From: JACMLD01 sp044227095
Lineage (GTDB): Bacteria > Bacteroidota > Bacteroidia > Chitinophagales > Chitinophagaceae
DNA length: 64,000 nucleotides
NCBI GenBank assembly: GCA_044227095.1
Contig: JBGAFV010000002.1
Location: forward strand, 372,001-436,000
Direction: 5' to 3'
The position numbers and the translations under genes are program-made. Positions within the stretch are counted from its first letter, which is position 1, and every line of letters begins with the position of its first letter. The notes beneath the pieces are model-generated. The model saw nothing but the letters and a program-made list of their open reading frames with translations. It was not told where the DNA came from and searched no databases. This document shows positions 54,219-63,486 of this stretch, in pieces.

Positions 54219-57095
54219 TTGGCCAAAACTCACCATCCTTTGAGTAAATCAGTATTCAGCTTTGTTGTGGCACTTTTTTTTACGGTAGCCGCCTATTCCC
54301 AGTACTGGCAGCAACAGGTTAATTACACCATTGATGTTACGCTCAACGATAAGGAACACAGCCTGGATGGATTTGAGAAAATAACTTACATTAATAACTC
54401 ACCCGACACTATTCATTTTATCTGGTTTCATGTATGGCCAAATGCTTTTAAGAATGATAAAACTGCTTTCAGCGAGCAATTGTTGATTAATGGCCGTACA
54501 GATTTCTATTTCAGTAACAGGGAACAACGCGGATATATTAACCGTCTTGATTTTAAAGTAGATGGCGTAACCGCCGAAACAGAAGATCATCCGCTGTACA
54601 TAGACGTTATAAAACTTGTTTTGCCAAAACCAATTGCTCCTGGCGGACAGGCTTTCATCAACACACCATTTCATGTACAGTTGCCAGAAAATTTTTCCCG
54701 GGGTGGCCATACAGGTCAATCTTACCAGGTTACTCAATGGTTTCCTAAACCAGCGGTATATGATAAAAAAGGATGGCACCCTATGCCTTATTTAGACCAG
54801 GGAGAGTTTTATAGCGAATTTGGAAATTACAATGTACATATTACTGTTCCCGAAAATTATGCAGTAGCCGCAACCGGAGATTTACAGAATGAAGATGAAA
54901 AAGTATGGTTGAAAAAACGATCTTCCTTTACATGGGAAACTGTGGTAAATAAAAAGATAGTAAAAAAAGGCAGTTATAAAAAGGTACAAAAAACTGTACA
55001 ATTATTTCCAGAATCTTCAGTAAAAACAAAAACGCTTCAATACATACAAAACAACGTGCACGACTTTGCCTGGTTTGCCGATAAACGTTTTGTAGTAAAA
55101 CAGGATACCATACAACTTGCGTCAGGAAGAATAGTTACAGCCTTTAGCTTTTATTTACCTGCTGCTGAAACACCATGGAAAAACAGCGTTGCATTTATTA
55201 AAAGTACAGTACACTATCGTTCTGCAGTTATAGGAGAATATCCCTTTAATACAGTTAGCGCAGTAGAAGCAAAAATGGGTTTTAGCGGAGGAATGGAATA
55301 TCCCACCATTACAAGTATTTCTCCGGCAAGCTCTGAAAAAGAACTTGAAGGTATAATTGAACATGAAGTTGGCCACAATTGGCTGCAGGGAATTCTTGCC
55401 AGCAATGAAAGACAATATCCATGGATGGATGAAGGCTTTAATACTTATTATGATAACAGGTATGAGACTGTAATAAAAAATACAGACCCGGAAAAAAAAC
55501 AATCCTTCTTTAATAAACGCATCCCGGCTAACCAGGAAGCACTGCTCTTTCAATCGCTGGCAGCAGTAAAAAAAGATCAACCTATTAATACTGTTTCCGA
55601 AAATTTTACAGAAGCCAATTATGGACTTGAATCTTATTACAAGACAGGTGAATGGATGAAACTAATGGAAAATTATCTTGGCAAAAATGTGTTCGATTCC
55701 TGCATGAAAGAATATTACAAACGCTGGCAGTTTAAACATCCTTATCCAGAAGACTTCAAGACAATTATTGAAAATATAAGCGGAAAAAAAATCGATACCG
55801 TTTATTCATTGCTCGATAAAAAAGATGAATTGCCTCCAGTAAACAAAAGAAAAATAAAACCTTTTGGCTTCTTCAATTTTACCAATACTGATAAATACAG
55901 CTATATTAATATTCTTCCTGTACCAGGCTATAACAATTACGATCAGTTCATGATTGGCCTCATGTTGCACAACTACAGTCTGCCTTCAGAAAAATTTCAG
56001 TTTCTACTTGCACCTTTATATGCAACAGGAAGTAAAACGTTTAATGGCATTGGCAGGTTATCTTATACTACTTATCCCTCTGCCAAGCTTGATAAAATAG
56101 TATACTCGTTATCGGCACAAAAATTTTCATCAAAGTCCAGTCTTGATACTTTCAACAATAAAATATTTGAAACATTCTCTAAGGTTGTTCCTGGCATAAG
56201 GATCTATTTTAAACAGCCTGTACTATCCAAAGTAACCAGCAATATTGATCTCCGTGGATTTTTTATAACAGAAAAAAAGTTTGATGGTTATAGCCACACA
56301 GTAAGCGACACTGTTAATAATTATCCCACCGCTTTTACCAATACCAACAGGTGGTTGATACAACTTTCTTATAACAACAGGAACGACAGAGTGCTGTATC
56401 CTTATCAATACCAAATACAATGGCAGCAAGGGCAACATTTTTACAGGCTTAACTTTAATGGCAATTACTTTTTTAATTACGCTAAATGGGGTGGCTTAAA
56501 CGTTCGTGCATTTGCGGCAAAATTCGGTTATCTGGGTGGCAAAAGCAGTGATGCTTATTTATACCAGCCAAAACTGCTGGGCGTACGCGGAGAAGAAGAT
56601 TATACTTACAGTAACTATTTCCTGGGTAGATCTGCATCAGAAAGTAATTCAGACGGGCCAGTTGCCAATAAAGGACTTGCTGCGCACCAGCTAATGATCC
56701 GCGATGGCGGTTTTAAACTGATATTGGATCAATATCCGTTTTTACAGGGTCAATCGGAGAACTGGGTTGCAGCTTTAAATTTTACTTCTACCTTGCCCGC
56801 CAGCATTTTCCCGGAAAAACTTCCGCTAAAATTATTTCTTGACATAGGAACTTATTCTGAAGGTTGGAGAGCAGACGCACAGACTTCAAAGTTTTTGTAT
56901 ACTGCCGGCATCCAGTTATCACTCTTTAAGAACGTCCTGAATATTTATATGCCATTACTAAACAGCAGTGATTTTAAAACACAGTTAAAATCTGCATATC
57001 CAACAAATCGTCTTTTAAAAACAATATCTTTCAGTATAGATATTCAGAATTTTAACCCGGGCAAAATAAATAAGAGCCTGGAATTTTTAAACTAA
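54219..57095 (+). CDS. M1-family-like metallopeptidase, secreted
   Basis: 958 residues from a TTG at 54219; no ATG occurs in frame near the N-terminus, and the TTG opens a good signal peptide (VFSFVVALFFTVAAYSQ). The zinc site is HEVGHNWLQG with His382, Glu383 and His386, and third ligand Glu405 in WMDEGFNTYYDNR. The substrate loop GGMEYPT replaces the GxMEN of classical aminopeptidases, as in many Bacteroidota M1-like proteins. The C-terminal 400 residues are beta-rich and look like an outer-membrane or accessory domain (FRLNFNGNYFFNYAKWGGLNVRAFAAKFGY). The TTG start suggests modest translation. Confidence 0.85.
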   Translation: MAKTHHPLSKSVFSFVVALFFTVAAYSQYWQQQVNYTIDVTLNDKEHSLDGFEKITYINNSPDTIHFIWFHVWPNAFKNDKTAFSEQLLINGRTDFYFSNREQRGYINRLDFKVDGVTAETEDHPLYIDVIKLVLPKPIAPGGQAFINTPFHVQLPENFSRGGHTGQSYQVTQWFPKPAVYDKKGWHPMPYLDQGEFYSEFGNYNVHITVPENYAVAATGDLQNEDEKVWLKKRSSFTWETVVNKKIVKKGSYKKVQKTVQLFPESSVKTKTLQYIQNNVHDFAWFADKRFVVKQDTIQLASGRIVTAFSFYLPAAETPWKNSVAFIKSTVHYRSAVIGEYPFNTVSAVEAKMGFSGGMEYPTITSISPASSEKELEGIIEHEVGHNWLQGILASNERQYPWMDEGFNTYYDNRYETVIKNTDPEKKQSFFNKRIPANQEALLFQSLAAVKKDQPINTVSENFTEANYGLESYYKTGEWMKLMENYLGKNVFDSCMKEYYKRWQFKHPYPEDFKTIIENISGKKIDTVYSLLDKKDELPPVNKRKIKPFGFFNFTNTDKYSYINILPVPGYNNYDQFMIGLMLHNYSLPSEKFQFLLAPLYATGSKTFNGIGRLSYTTYPSAKLDKIVYSLSAQKFSSKSSLDTFNNKIFETFSKVVPGIRIYFKQPVLSKVTSNIDLRGFFITEKKFDGYSHTVSDTVNNYPTAFTNTNRWLIQLSYNNRNDRVLYPYQYQIQWQQGQHFYRLNFNGNYFFNYAKWGGLNVRAFAAKFGYLGGKSSDAYLYQPKLLGVRGEEDYTYSNYFLGRSASESNSDGPVANKGLAAHQLMIRDGGFKLILDQYPFLQGQSENWVAALNFTSTLPASIFPEKLPLKLFLDIGTYSEGWRADAQTSKFLYTAGIQLSLFKNVLNIYMPLLNSSDFKTQLKSAYPTNRLLKTISFSIDIQNFNPGKINKSLEFLN

Positions 57096-57097
57096 CA

Positions 57098-58015
57098 ATG
57101 CGTATAACAGGTTCCATAAAATATCTTTCGCAGCAACAGATAGATAAGGAAAAATGGAATGCATGCATAGATCAATCCCCCAATAAACTTATTTACGCTT
57201 ATTCATTTTATCTTGATGCCATGGCCCTGCATTGGGATGCGCTAATACTGAATGATTATGAAGCAGTGATGCCGCTTACATGGAAACAGAAATGGGGTAT
57301 TAAATATCTTTACCAGCCACCGCTAACACCACAAACAGGTATATTTTCTGTTCAACCATTTAGTGATGAGTTAATAGCAAACTTTCTTGCCGAAGCCGCA
57401 CTTCATTTCAAATTTGCAGAAATATTTTTTAATTATGGAAATGCTTATCCTGCATTTAAGCTTTGCACAAATTTTATTTTGTCTTTAAATAGCTCATATG
57501 CTTCTATACAATCAAATTACAAAACAAATTTGCTGCGCAACCTCAAAAAAGCTGCATCGTTCAATTTTACATACAGCTCCAATTTTGATTTACAGAAGGC
57601 GCTAACATTGCACCAGCAATATTATGGTGACAGGACACCGCATGTAAAAGAACAGGATTACAATAATTTTGAAAAGCTTTGTTTATGGCTTGCAGAAAAA
57701 AATGAAATTGTAGTGCGTGCAGTTTTAAATGCGGACGGGAACCTAATGGCAGTTGCAGTGCTGTTTTTTCATAATAATCGCCTTTATCTTATTGAGCCTA
57801 CTACAACCAATGAAGGAAGGGATTTGCAAGCAACGCATTATTTAATAGATGCTATTATACAAGAGTTTTCTGAAAAAGAGATTATACTTGATATGGTTGG
57901 CTCTGATGTACCCGGAATAGCACAGTTTTATAAAAGTTTCGGATGCATAGAACAACCCTTTTTCTTTTATAGTTATAATAAGCTGCCATGGCCTTTAAAA
58001 ATTCTTAAGAGATAA
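57098..58015 (+). CDS. GNAT/FemAB-like acetyltransferase superfamily protein
   Basis: 305 residues, no signal peptide, start ATG only 2 bases after the peptidase stop, so both are on one transcript. Two half-domains are suggested: an N-terminal portion (WNACIDQSPNKLIYAYSFYLDAM ... YLYQPPLTPQTGIFS) and a C-terminal GNAT-like portion (AVAVLFFHNNRLYLIEPTTTNEGRDLQATHYLIDAIIQEF and IAQFYKSFGC). This is typical for FemAB-like aminoacyl/acyl transferases. Substrate unknown, possibly a peptidoglycan or glycan amine. Fairly sure of the superfamily, unsure of the activity. Confidence 0.7.
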   Translation: MRITGSIKYLSQQQIDKEKWNACIDQSPNKLIYAYSFYLDAMALHWDALILNDYEAVMPLTWKQKWGIKYLYQPPLTPQTGIFSVQPFSDELIANFLAEAALHFKFAEIFFNYGNAYPAFKLCTNFILSLNSSYASIQSNYKTNLLRNLKKAASFNFTYSSNFDLQKALTLHQQYYGDRTPHVKEQDYNNFEKLCLWLAEKNEIVVRAVLNADGNLMAVAVLFFHNNRLYLIEPTTTNEGRDLQATHYLIDAIIQEFSEKEIILDMVGSDVPGIAQFYKSFGCIEQPFFFYSYNKLPWPLKILKR

Positions 58016-58029
58016 ATGGCAAAAAAATA

Positions 58030-58860
58030 TCAGATCGGCAGCTTATTGTAGTAATTAAAATACAGCGGCATTATACAAATTATATCTACACATGGATCAG
58101 AGATAGAATTAAGCAGCATACAAAACTCTTCATACCGCATATAATTTTCCAGGCGCATTTTAAATAATGCTGAATAGTTGAATAAAATATTTTCATCTAG
58201 CTGATGTAATTTTTTTATGCAAGCCAGCGTCTCGTCAATAAATTCCGGGAGATTTGCTTCAAAAAGCAGCAATGGCACTTTTGTATTTAAGCCTTTAATG
58301 ACTTCTGATTCGTATCCTTCTACATCTATTTTAATTATTGATGGAATACCATTTTCCTGTATCAGCTGATCAAGAGTAACTGACCCAACTTTTACAGGCT
58401 CTTCTTCATAACCTGAATGCAGGCGATATGTTCCTTCTTCTAAAAGCTGCTTCCATTTAAAACTGAAAGTAGATAAAGCAGTGCCATCGGATTGCATATA
58501 CAATGCAAGAGGTGTGCTACCAGCGCCTGCAGCTAATGGATACAACTTAAATTTCTTTTCTGAAAAGCGGGTATTTAAAATGAGAAGATTTCTTTCATCC
58601 GGTTCTACAGCTATAACATCCAACTTTTTATTTAAAAAACTTTCTGAAACAAAGCCTTCGTTTGCACCAATATCAAATGCACTATGCTTACCGCTTTTTA
58701 ATTGTTCCAAAAATAAATTATAATAATTAGTTTGAGCAGCCAGTTTTGCTTTTACAGCAGGGCGAAAAAACAACCATACCCGCATAAAAAAATCCGAATA
58801 ACGGACTGCAGTAAAAATTTTATTCTTTTGTAAAATTTTCTTCAGGCTGTTAAATGGCAT
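58030..58860 (-). CDS. FkbM family methyltransferase
   Basis: 276 residues, cytoplasmic. The S-adenosylmethionine-binding motif is HSAFDIGANEGFVSESFLNKK (residues about 60-80), with VIAVEPDERNLLILNTRF as motif II. The block IPSIIKIDVEGYESEVIKGL is the FkbM signature. These enzymes methylate hydroxyl groups, often on surface-glycan sugars. It is convergent with the FemAB-like gene and followed on the minus strand by nothing close; ispD is 13 bases upstream in the same direction. Confidence 0.88.
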   Translation of the reverse strand: MPFNSLKKILQKNKIFTAVRYSDFFMRVWLFFRPAVKAKLAAQTNYYNLFLEQLKSGKHSAFDIGANEGFVSESFLNKKLDVIAVEPDERNLLILNTRFSEKKFKLYPLAAGAGSTPLALYMQSDGTALSTFSFKWKQLLEEGTYRLHSGYEEEPVKVGSVTLDQLIQENGIPSIIKIDVEGYESEVIKGLNTKVPLLLFEANLPEFIDETLACIKKLHQLDENILFNYSALFKMRLENYMRYEEFCMLLNSISDPCVDIICIMPLYFNYYNKLPI

Positions 58861-58873
58861 AAATATTTTTCTA

Positions 58874-59551
58874 TTAAACTTTTGCTATCTGTTGCAAATA
58901 ATGTTCTGCAATTAATACATCAACCGGGTGGGTAATTTTTATATTTGTCTTCTCTCCTTCTATTAAATTGATGACACAACCCGATTGCTCTGCTACGCTG
59001 GCTTCATCAGTAAACGATATATTGTAAGGTTGTTCAAAAGCAGGTAAAAGCACAGTAGCTAGAAATGTTTGCGGAGTTTGGATTAACCTAACTTTATTTC
59101 TGTCAACAGAGGCATTTCCTTTCTCATTTTCAATTCTTATGGAATCTGTAGCAAGTATTGCAGGAATAGCATTTCCTTTCTGCAATGTGGCTTCGTAGCA
59201 GCGCTTTATCAAATCAGTTGTAACCATACACCGTACGCCATCATGCACAAAAACAACTGCATCTTTATCAACCAGCTTCAATCCGTTCTTTACAGATTGA
59301 AACCTTGTATCGCCTCCTGCTACAATAGCAATGCGTTTGCTATCTGCTATTGTTTTAATAATTGAATTGCCGGTTTCAATGTATTGTTCAGGCAATACAA
59401 GTATAATTTGTAAATCATTGTAAACAGAAATAAATGTAGTAAGCGTATACCATAATACAGGCTTGCCGTTTAACAGCATAAATTGTTTGGGAAGATCTGC
59501 GCCCATTCTTAACCCACTTCCGCCAGCCACTATTACAGCAAATTTTTTCAT
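58874..59551 (-). CDS. ispD: 2-C-methyl-D-erythritol 4-phosphate cytidylyltransferase
   Basis: 225 residues from ATG 59551 (MKKFAVIVAGGSGLRMG), preferred over an upstream in-frame start. The CTP-binding loop VAGGSGLRMGADLPKQF, the central VFVHDGVRCMVT, TDEASVAEQSG and the final NIKITHPVDVLIAE are standard for IspD. It makes CDP-methylerythritol in the MEP isoprenoid pathway. Length is normal for the family. An inverted repeat (ATGTTCC-TAT-GGAACAT) lies 28 bases upstream of the start. Confidence 0.94.
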   Translation of the reverse strand: MKKFAVIVAGGSGLRMGADLPKQFMLLNGKPVLWYTLTTFISVYNDLQIILVLPEQYIETGNSIIKTIADSKRIAIVAGGDTRFQSVKNGLKLVDKDAVVFVHDGVRCMVTTDLIKRCYEATLQKGNAIPAILATDSIRIENEKGNASVDRNKVRLIQTPQTFLATVLLPAFEQPYNISFTDEASVAEQSGCVINLIEGEKTNIKITHPVDVLIAEHYLQQIAKV

Positions 59552-59578
59552 TGTGTTATAATATATTCTACCCAATAA

Positions 59579-59595
59579 ATGTTCCTATGGAACAT
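59579..59595. promoter_or_regulatory. Inverted repeat ATGTTCC-TAT-GGAACAT upstream of ispD
   Basis: Seven-base perfect arms around TAT, 28 bases upstream of the chosen ispD start. Candidate operator or 5' hairpin. Confidence 0.35.
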
Positions 59596-59705
59596 AAAGA
59601 TCTTAATTCAACAACGCTATAGATTTTGAAATCCTTTTTACACCTTACCTCAACAAAAAATCTCTACATCCCAAAATCAGCAATTAAAACTCATTCCCGC
59701 TGATT

Positions 59706-60653
59706 TTATTTGTAAATCGCTATCTCATCTGTACCATCGCTGCTTTTAATACCACGATACATACCTGCGCTATTAAAAATCATTGCGGCATTTCCTTTTG
59801 CATCTACGCCAATCATTCCTCCTTCTCCCTGCATTTTTACCAATTTGTTATTTACAACTTCTTCCATTGCCTGCTGTAAAGAATAGTTTTTATATTCCAT
59901 TAAAGCACTAACATCATATGCAGCTACTGCTTTTATAAATATTTCTCCATGGCCGGTGCAACTAATAGCGCAGGTAGCATTGTTGGCATAATTACCAGAG
60001 CCGGTAATTGGTGTATCGCCAATGCGGCCATACTTTTTATTCGTCATACCGCCAGTACTGGTAGCAGCAGCAATGTTGCCGTTCTTATCGCAAGCAACTG
60101 CGCCAACAGTTCCAAATTTTTTATCTTTCATTAATGCTTCTGCAGGTTCTGTAGAATGATCCAATGCATAATTATCAGAGTCACGCATCGCCTTCCATTG
60201 ATCATAGCGAAACTGAGAGAAAAAATAATCGTCGGCTTTAAGATCAACACCTTGTGCAAGTGCAAAATCATTAGCGCCTTTACCGCTTAGAAAAACATGA
60301 TCGCTGTTTTGCATTACCTTAGTAGCAAGTATAACTGGATTTTTTACATTGCTCACCCCTGCAACTGCTCCCGCAGAAAGTGTTTGTCCGTCCATTATAG
60401 CGGCATCCATTTCGTGACTACCTTGTTTGGTAAATACTGAACCTTTGCCTGCATTAAACAAAACATTATCTTCCATTACCACAACGGCAGCTTCTACTGC
60501 TTCAATGGCAGTGCCTCCATTTACAAGTATTGCATAACCGGCATCCAATGCAGATCGCAGCACTGTTGTGTAGGCAGCTTCCAGCTCGGTCGTCATATCG
60601 GCTTTAACAATCGTACCTGCACCACCGTGTATTGCCAGTGTTATTTTAGACAT
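59706..60653 (-). CDS. Isoaspartyl peptidase/L-asparaginase (Ntn hydrolase), plant-type
   Basis: 315 residues, no signal peptide. The precursor has the AIHGGAGTI opening, FNAGKGSVFT, EMDAAIMDG and the self-cleavage site before Thr182 in KFGTVGAVACD, which becomes the catalytic N-terminal threonine. STGGMTNKKYGRIGDTPI follows as substrate-binding region. It splits isoaspartyl dipeptides and asparagine. The upstream neighbour on this strand is the heptose kinase gene (24 bases), so the two may be co-transcribed. Confidence 0.93.
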   Translation of the reverse strand: MSKITLAIHGGAGTIVKADMTTELEAAYTTVLRSALDAGYAILVNGGTAIEAVEAAVVVMEDNVLFNAGKGSVFTKQGSHEMDAAIMDGQTLSAGAVAGVSNVKNPVILATKVMQNSDHVFLSGKGANDFALAQGVDLKADDYFFSQFRYDQWKAMRDSDNYALDHSTEPAEALMKDKKFGTVGAVACDKNGNIAAATSTGGMTNKKYGRIGDTPITGSGNYANNATCAISCTGHGEIFIKAVAAYDVSALMEYKNYSLQQAMEEVVNNKLVKMQGEGGMIGVDAKGNAAMIFNSAGMYRGIKSSDGTDEIAIYK

Positions 60654-60677
60654 AATTACCTGTAACTTTTCAAAAAA

Positions 60678-61664
60678 TTAATTAAGCAGCAGGTTGCACT
60701 CATTCAATAACCTGCTTTTATCAATGGCGGCCGTACCAACTACTTCGCATACAAGACCACCTGCAATATTTGCTACTTCGGCCATTAATTTTACATCGCC
60801 GGTAGCGGCATATAACAAAGCGGCAACAGCAATTACAGTATCACCCGCACCAGAAACATCTGCTATATTGCGTAAATGAGATGGTATGATTGCGCCTTGC
60901 TGGTTATTTTTAAAGTAAACACCTTTTTCGGATAAGGTAATGAACGAAATTTCGTGACCCAATTGCTCCTTCAATAACTGGTGAATGTTTGCAAGTGAAG
61001 CAGCATCTATTTCATCAACAAGCAAATTCAAACCATCTTTTACTTCTTTAAGGTTAGGTTTAAAAATAGTAACGCCTTTATAAGAGAAGAAATTTTTTCT
61101 TTTTGGATCAACGGCTGTAATAACATTGTGCTTACTGCAGATTGAAATCACTTCTTTAATAACACGTTCAGTAAGCACACCTTTATTATAGTCTTCTAAA
61201 ATAATCACCGCAGGTTTTTCCTTTACTATATAATCTGTCAGCCGTTCAATTAATGCATCTTCTGCAGCTTTATTTAAATCTGCAGTTGTTTCAGCATCCA
61301 GCCTCATCATTTGCTGATTGCGGCTTATAATGCGTGTCTTATCTGTTGTTTTACGTGTATTGTCACAAATTATCCTGGATGTATCAATTCCCTGTTCTTT
61401 CATTAGCTTAACAAGTTCTTTGCCTGCATCATCTTCGCCAATTACAGAAAATATACTGGTAACTGCACCAAGCGAAACAAGATTAAGCGCTACGTTGGAT
61501 GCGCCACCAATTCTTAATTCCCTTTTATCGAGTAAAACAACAGGCACAGGTGCTTCTGGTGAAATACGATCTACATGTCCCCACCAGTAAGTGTCGAGCA
61601 TTACATCACCTATAACACCTACTTTACATTTTGAAAAGTTTTGAAAGAGTTTATCAAAATCCAT
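60678..61664 (-). CDS. HldE/RfaE-type D-glycero-beta-D-manno-heptose-7-phosphate kinase
   Basis: 328 residues, PfkB-family kinase. GVIGDVMLDTYWWGHVDRISPEAPVPVV is the RfaE domain I signature. LRIGGASNVALNLVSLGA and the ATP-binding/catalytic DVSGAGDTVIAVAALLYAATGD near residue 270 complete it. The cytidylyltransferase domain of bifunctional HldE is absent, so this is the stand-alone kinase form (RfaE1). It contributes to ADP-heptose for lipopolysaccharide core. A different PfkB sugar kinase cannot be fully excluded, but the motif is specific. Confidence 0.88.
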   Translation of the reverse strand: MDFDKLFQNFSKCKVGVIGDVMLDTYWWGHVDRISPEAPVPVVLLDKRELRIGGASNVALNLVSLGAVTSIFSVIGEDDAGKELVKLMKEQGIDTSRIICDNTRKTTDKTRIISRNQQMMRLDAETTADLNKAAEDALIERLTDYIVKEKPAVIILEDYNKGVLTERVIKEVISICSKHNVITAVDPKRKNFFSYKGVTIFKPNLKEVKDGLNLLVDEIDAASLANIHQLLKEQLGHEISFITLSEKGVYFKNNQQGAIIPSHLRNIADVSGAGDTVIAVAALLYAATGDVKLMAEVANIAGGLVCEVVGTAAIDKSRLLNECNLLLN

Positions 61665-61691
61665 TGAAAAGATTTTTTATTAAAGTCCCAA

Positions 61692-63131
61692 TCACGATTG
61701 AGTTTTATTGCGAAGGGCTATAAAATATAAAGGTATTCCTAAAAGAACAATTGCAAGGCCCCAACCAGCATATACAGGTTTTTGAAAGATAAGGGCTATA
61801 CAAAATGCACTTCCCATTATAATATAAATAATAGGCAATACAGGATAACCAAATGCTTTATATGGTCGTTCTATATCGGGTCGTTTTTTTCTTAAAACAA
61901 AAATTCCGATAATAGTGAGCACATAAAATATTACCACCACAAAAGAAACCATGTCTAACAAATCACCATACTTGCCACTTAAACACAGAATTGAAGCAAC
62001 AATACATTGCGCCCATAATGCCCATTCGGGAACAGCGTTTTTATTAAGAACACCGGCATTCTTAAAAAACAATCCGTCCTGCGCCATTGTATAATATACT
62101 CTTGCACCTGCAAGTATCAAACCGTTATTGCAACCAAAAGTTGAAATCATAATCATAACAGCGATAACGTAGGTGCCTGCGTTTCCAAAAATTACGTTGG
62201 ATGCAACAACGGCAACCCTGTCTTGTTTTGCAAAAGCAATTTCATTGAGGGGCAGCACACTCATGTACATAAGATTGGCTGTAACATAAATGATGGTTAC
62301 AATTAAAGTACCGAGAAAAAGGCTGAGCCCTATATTACGTTTTGGGTTTTTAATTTCGCCTGCTATAAAAGTTACGTTGTTCCATGAATCGCTGCTGAAA
62401 ATAGAACCTACCATTGCTGCAGCGATAGCACCAACCAATGCAGTGCCGGATATGGGCAACCACGATGTTGGTGTTATTCCTTTTCCATCTACACCTAAAT
62501 CGTGCATAGCGTTAAAACCTGTTTGCCAGTTGGCATGCCATATTTCTGATTTTGCTGCGAGTAAAAATCCAAATCCTATCAAACCAAATAAAGAAAGCAG
62601 TTTGGTTACAGTAAATGTTGTTTGTATAAGTTTACCGCCTTTAATTCCTTTTGTATTTATGTAGGTAAGAAAAATAATAAGAACGATGGAAACAAGTTGT
62701 GCCGGATATATTTTAAAAGCGCCGAGTGTCATCAATATGTTTTCATCCTTCAGTTCAAGTATTGGAAAGAAGTAACCTGCAAATTTTGAAAACGCCACGC
62801 CTACTGCGGCTATGGTAGCTGTTTGTATTACAGCAAAAAAACTCCAGCCATATAAGAACCCTGCCAATGGATTGAAAGCTTCTTTCAAATACACATATTG
62901 CCCGCCGGCTTTTGGGTACATGGCACTTAATTCGCCATAACTAACAGCAGCCGTAAGTGTCATAAAACCTGTAATCAGCCATACAAAAATTAACCATCCC
63001 CCACTGCCTACATTACGTGTAATATCTGCGCTTACTATAAAAATACCAGACCCAATCATGGAACCGGCTACTATCATAGTTGCGTCAAGCAGTCCGAGTG
63101 ATGGTTTGAAAGAAGGGTTTTGTTCTGTCAT
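61692..63131 (-). CDS. APC family amino acid permease
   Basis: 479 residues from ATG 63131 (MTEQNPSFKPSLGLLDATMIVAGSMIGSGIFIV); the frame continues upstream through a repeat sequence, but that extension lacks credibility. About 12 membrane helices, with the APC motifs GSMIGSGIF, LTAAVSYGELSAMYPKAGGQYVYLKEAFNPLAGFLYGW and FSSDSWNNVTFIAGEIKNPKRNIG. It is a secondary amino-acid or amine transporter of the LAT-like type; substrate not predictable. It precedes the heptose kinase by 27 bases. Confidence 0.92.
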   Translation of the reverse strand: MTEQNPSFKPSLGLLDATMIVAGSMIGSGIFIVSADITRNVGSGGWLIFVWLITGFMTLTAAVSYGELSAMYPKAGGQYVYLKEAFNPLAGFLYGWSFFAVIQTATIAAVGVAFSKFAGYFFPILELKDENILMTLGAFKIYPAQLVSIVLIIFLTYINTKGIKGGKLIQTTFTVTKLLSLFGLIGFGFLLAAKSEIWHANWQTGFNAMHDLGVDGKGITPTSWLPISGTALVGAIAAAMVGSIFSSDSWNNVTFIAGEIKNPKRNIGLSLFLGTLIVTIIYVTANLMYMSVLPLNEIAFAKQDRVAVVASNVIFGNAGTYVIAVMIMISTFGCNNGLILAGARVYYTMAQDGLFFKNAGVLNKNAVPEWALWAQCIVASILCLSGKYGDLLDMVSFVVVIFYVLTIIGIFVLRKKRPDIERPYKAFGYPVLPIIYIIMGSAFCIALIFQKPVYAGWGLAIVLLGIPLYFIALRNKTQS

Positions 63132-63223
63132 TATAAGTGGGTTGTATGATTGCTGAAGATAAGAAAATCTGTATGCAAATAACAGATTTTTTGTTGCACA
63201 AACACAAGGCTGTGAATGAAAAG

Positions 63224-63254
63224 ATGGAACGCAGATAACCATGATTTTTATGAT
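63224..63254 (+). repeat. Left copy of a 31-base inverted repeat
   Basis: A 31-base sequence starting ATGGAACGCAGATAAC and ending TTTTTATGAT. It recurs in inverted orientation at 63442-63472 with one mismatch. The copies are 187 bases apart. Confidence 0.85.
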
Positions 63255-63441
63255 AGTTTATACATAAAAAAACATTTTTACGCTGCTTAATCCATTAAAT
63301 CTACGTTCTATTTATTGAGCAAACAATTACCTGATTTCCATCTGCTGTGCAAGTGGAATTAGAAAACAATTCAGTGGAGGTTGAATAGATCGGGCAGATT
63401 AAAATAACTTTCTGAGGCATAGAAACAAGTAATCATTGCCC

Positions 63442-63472
63442 ATCATAAAAATCATGATTATCTGCGTTCCAT
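63442..63472 (-). repeat. Right copy of a 31-base inverted repeat
   Basis: The inverted partner of the repeat at 63224-63254, 30 of 31 bases identical. The pair and the 187 bases between form a 249-base unit in the gap between the permease and OmpH genes. No open reading frame lies inside. Confidence 0.85.
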
Positions 63473-63486
63473 TGTTGCGAAAGCAA

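Noticed and set aside
63132..63242. 37-residue N-terminal extension of the APC permease
   Set aside because: It is encoded by the inverted repeat and flanking DNA; the ATG at 63131 gives the normal permease N-terminus.
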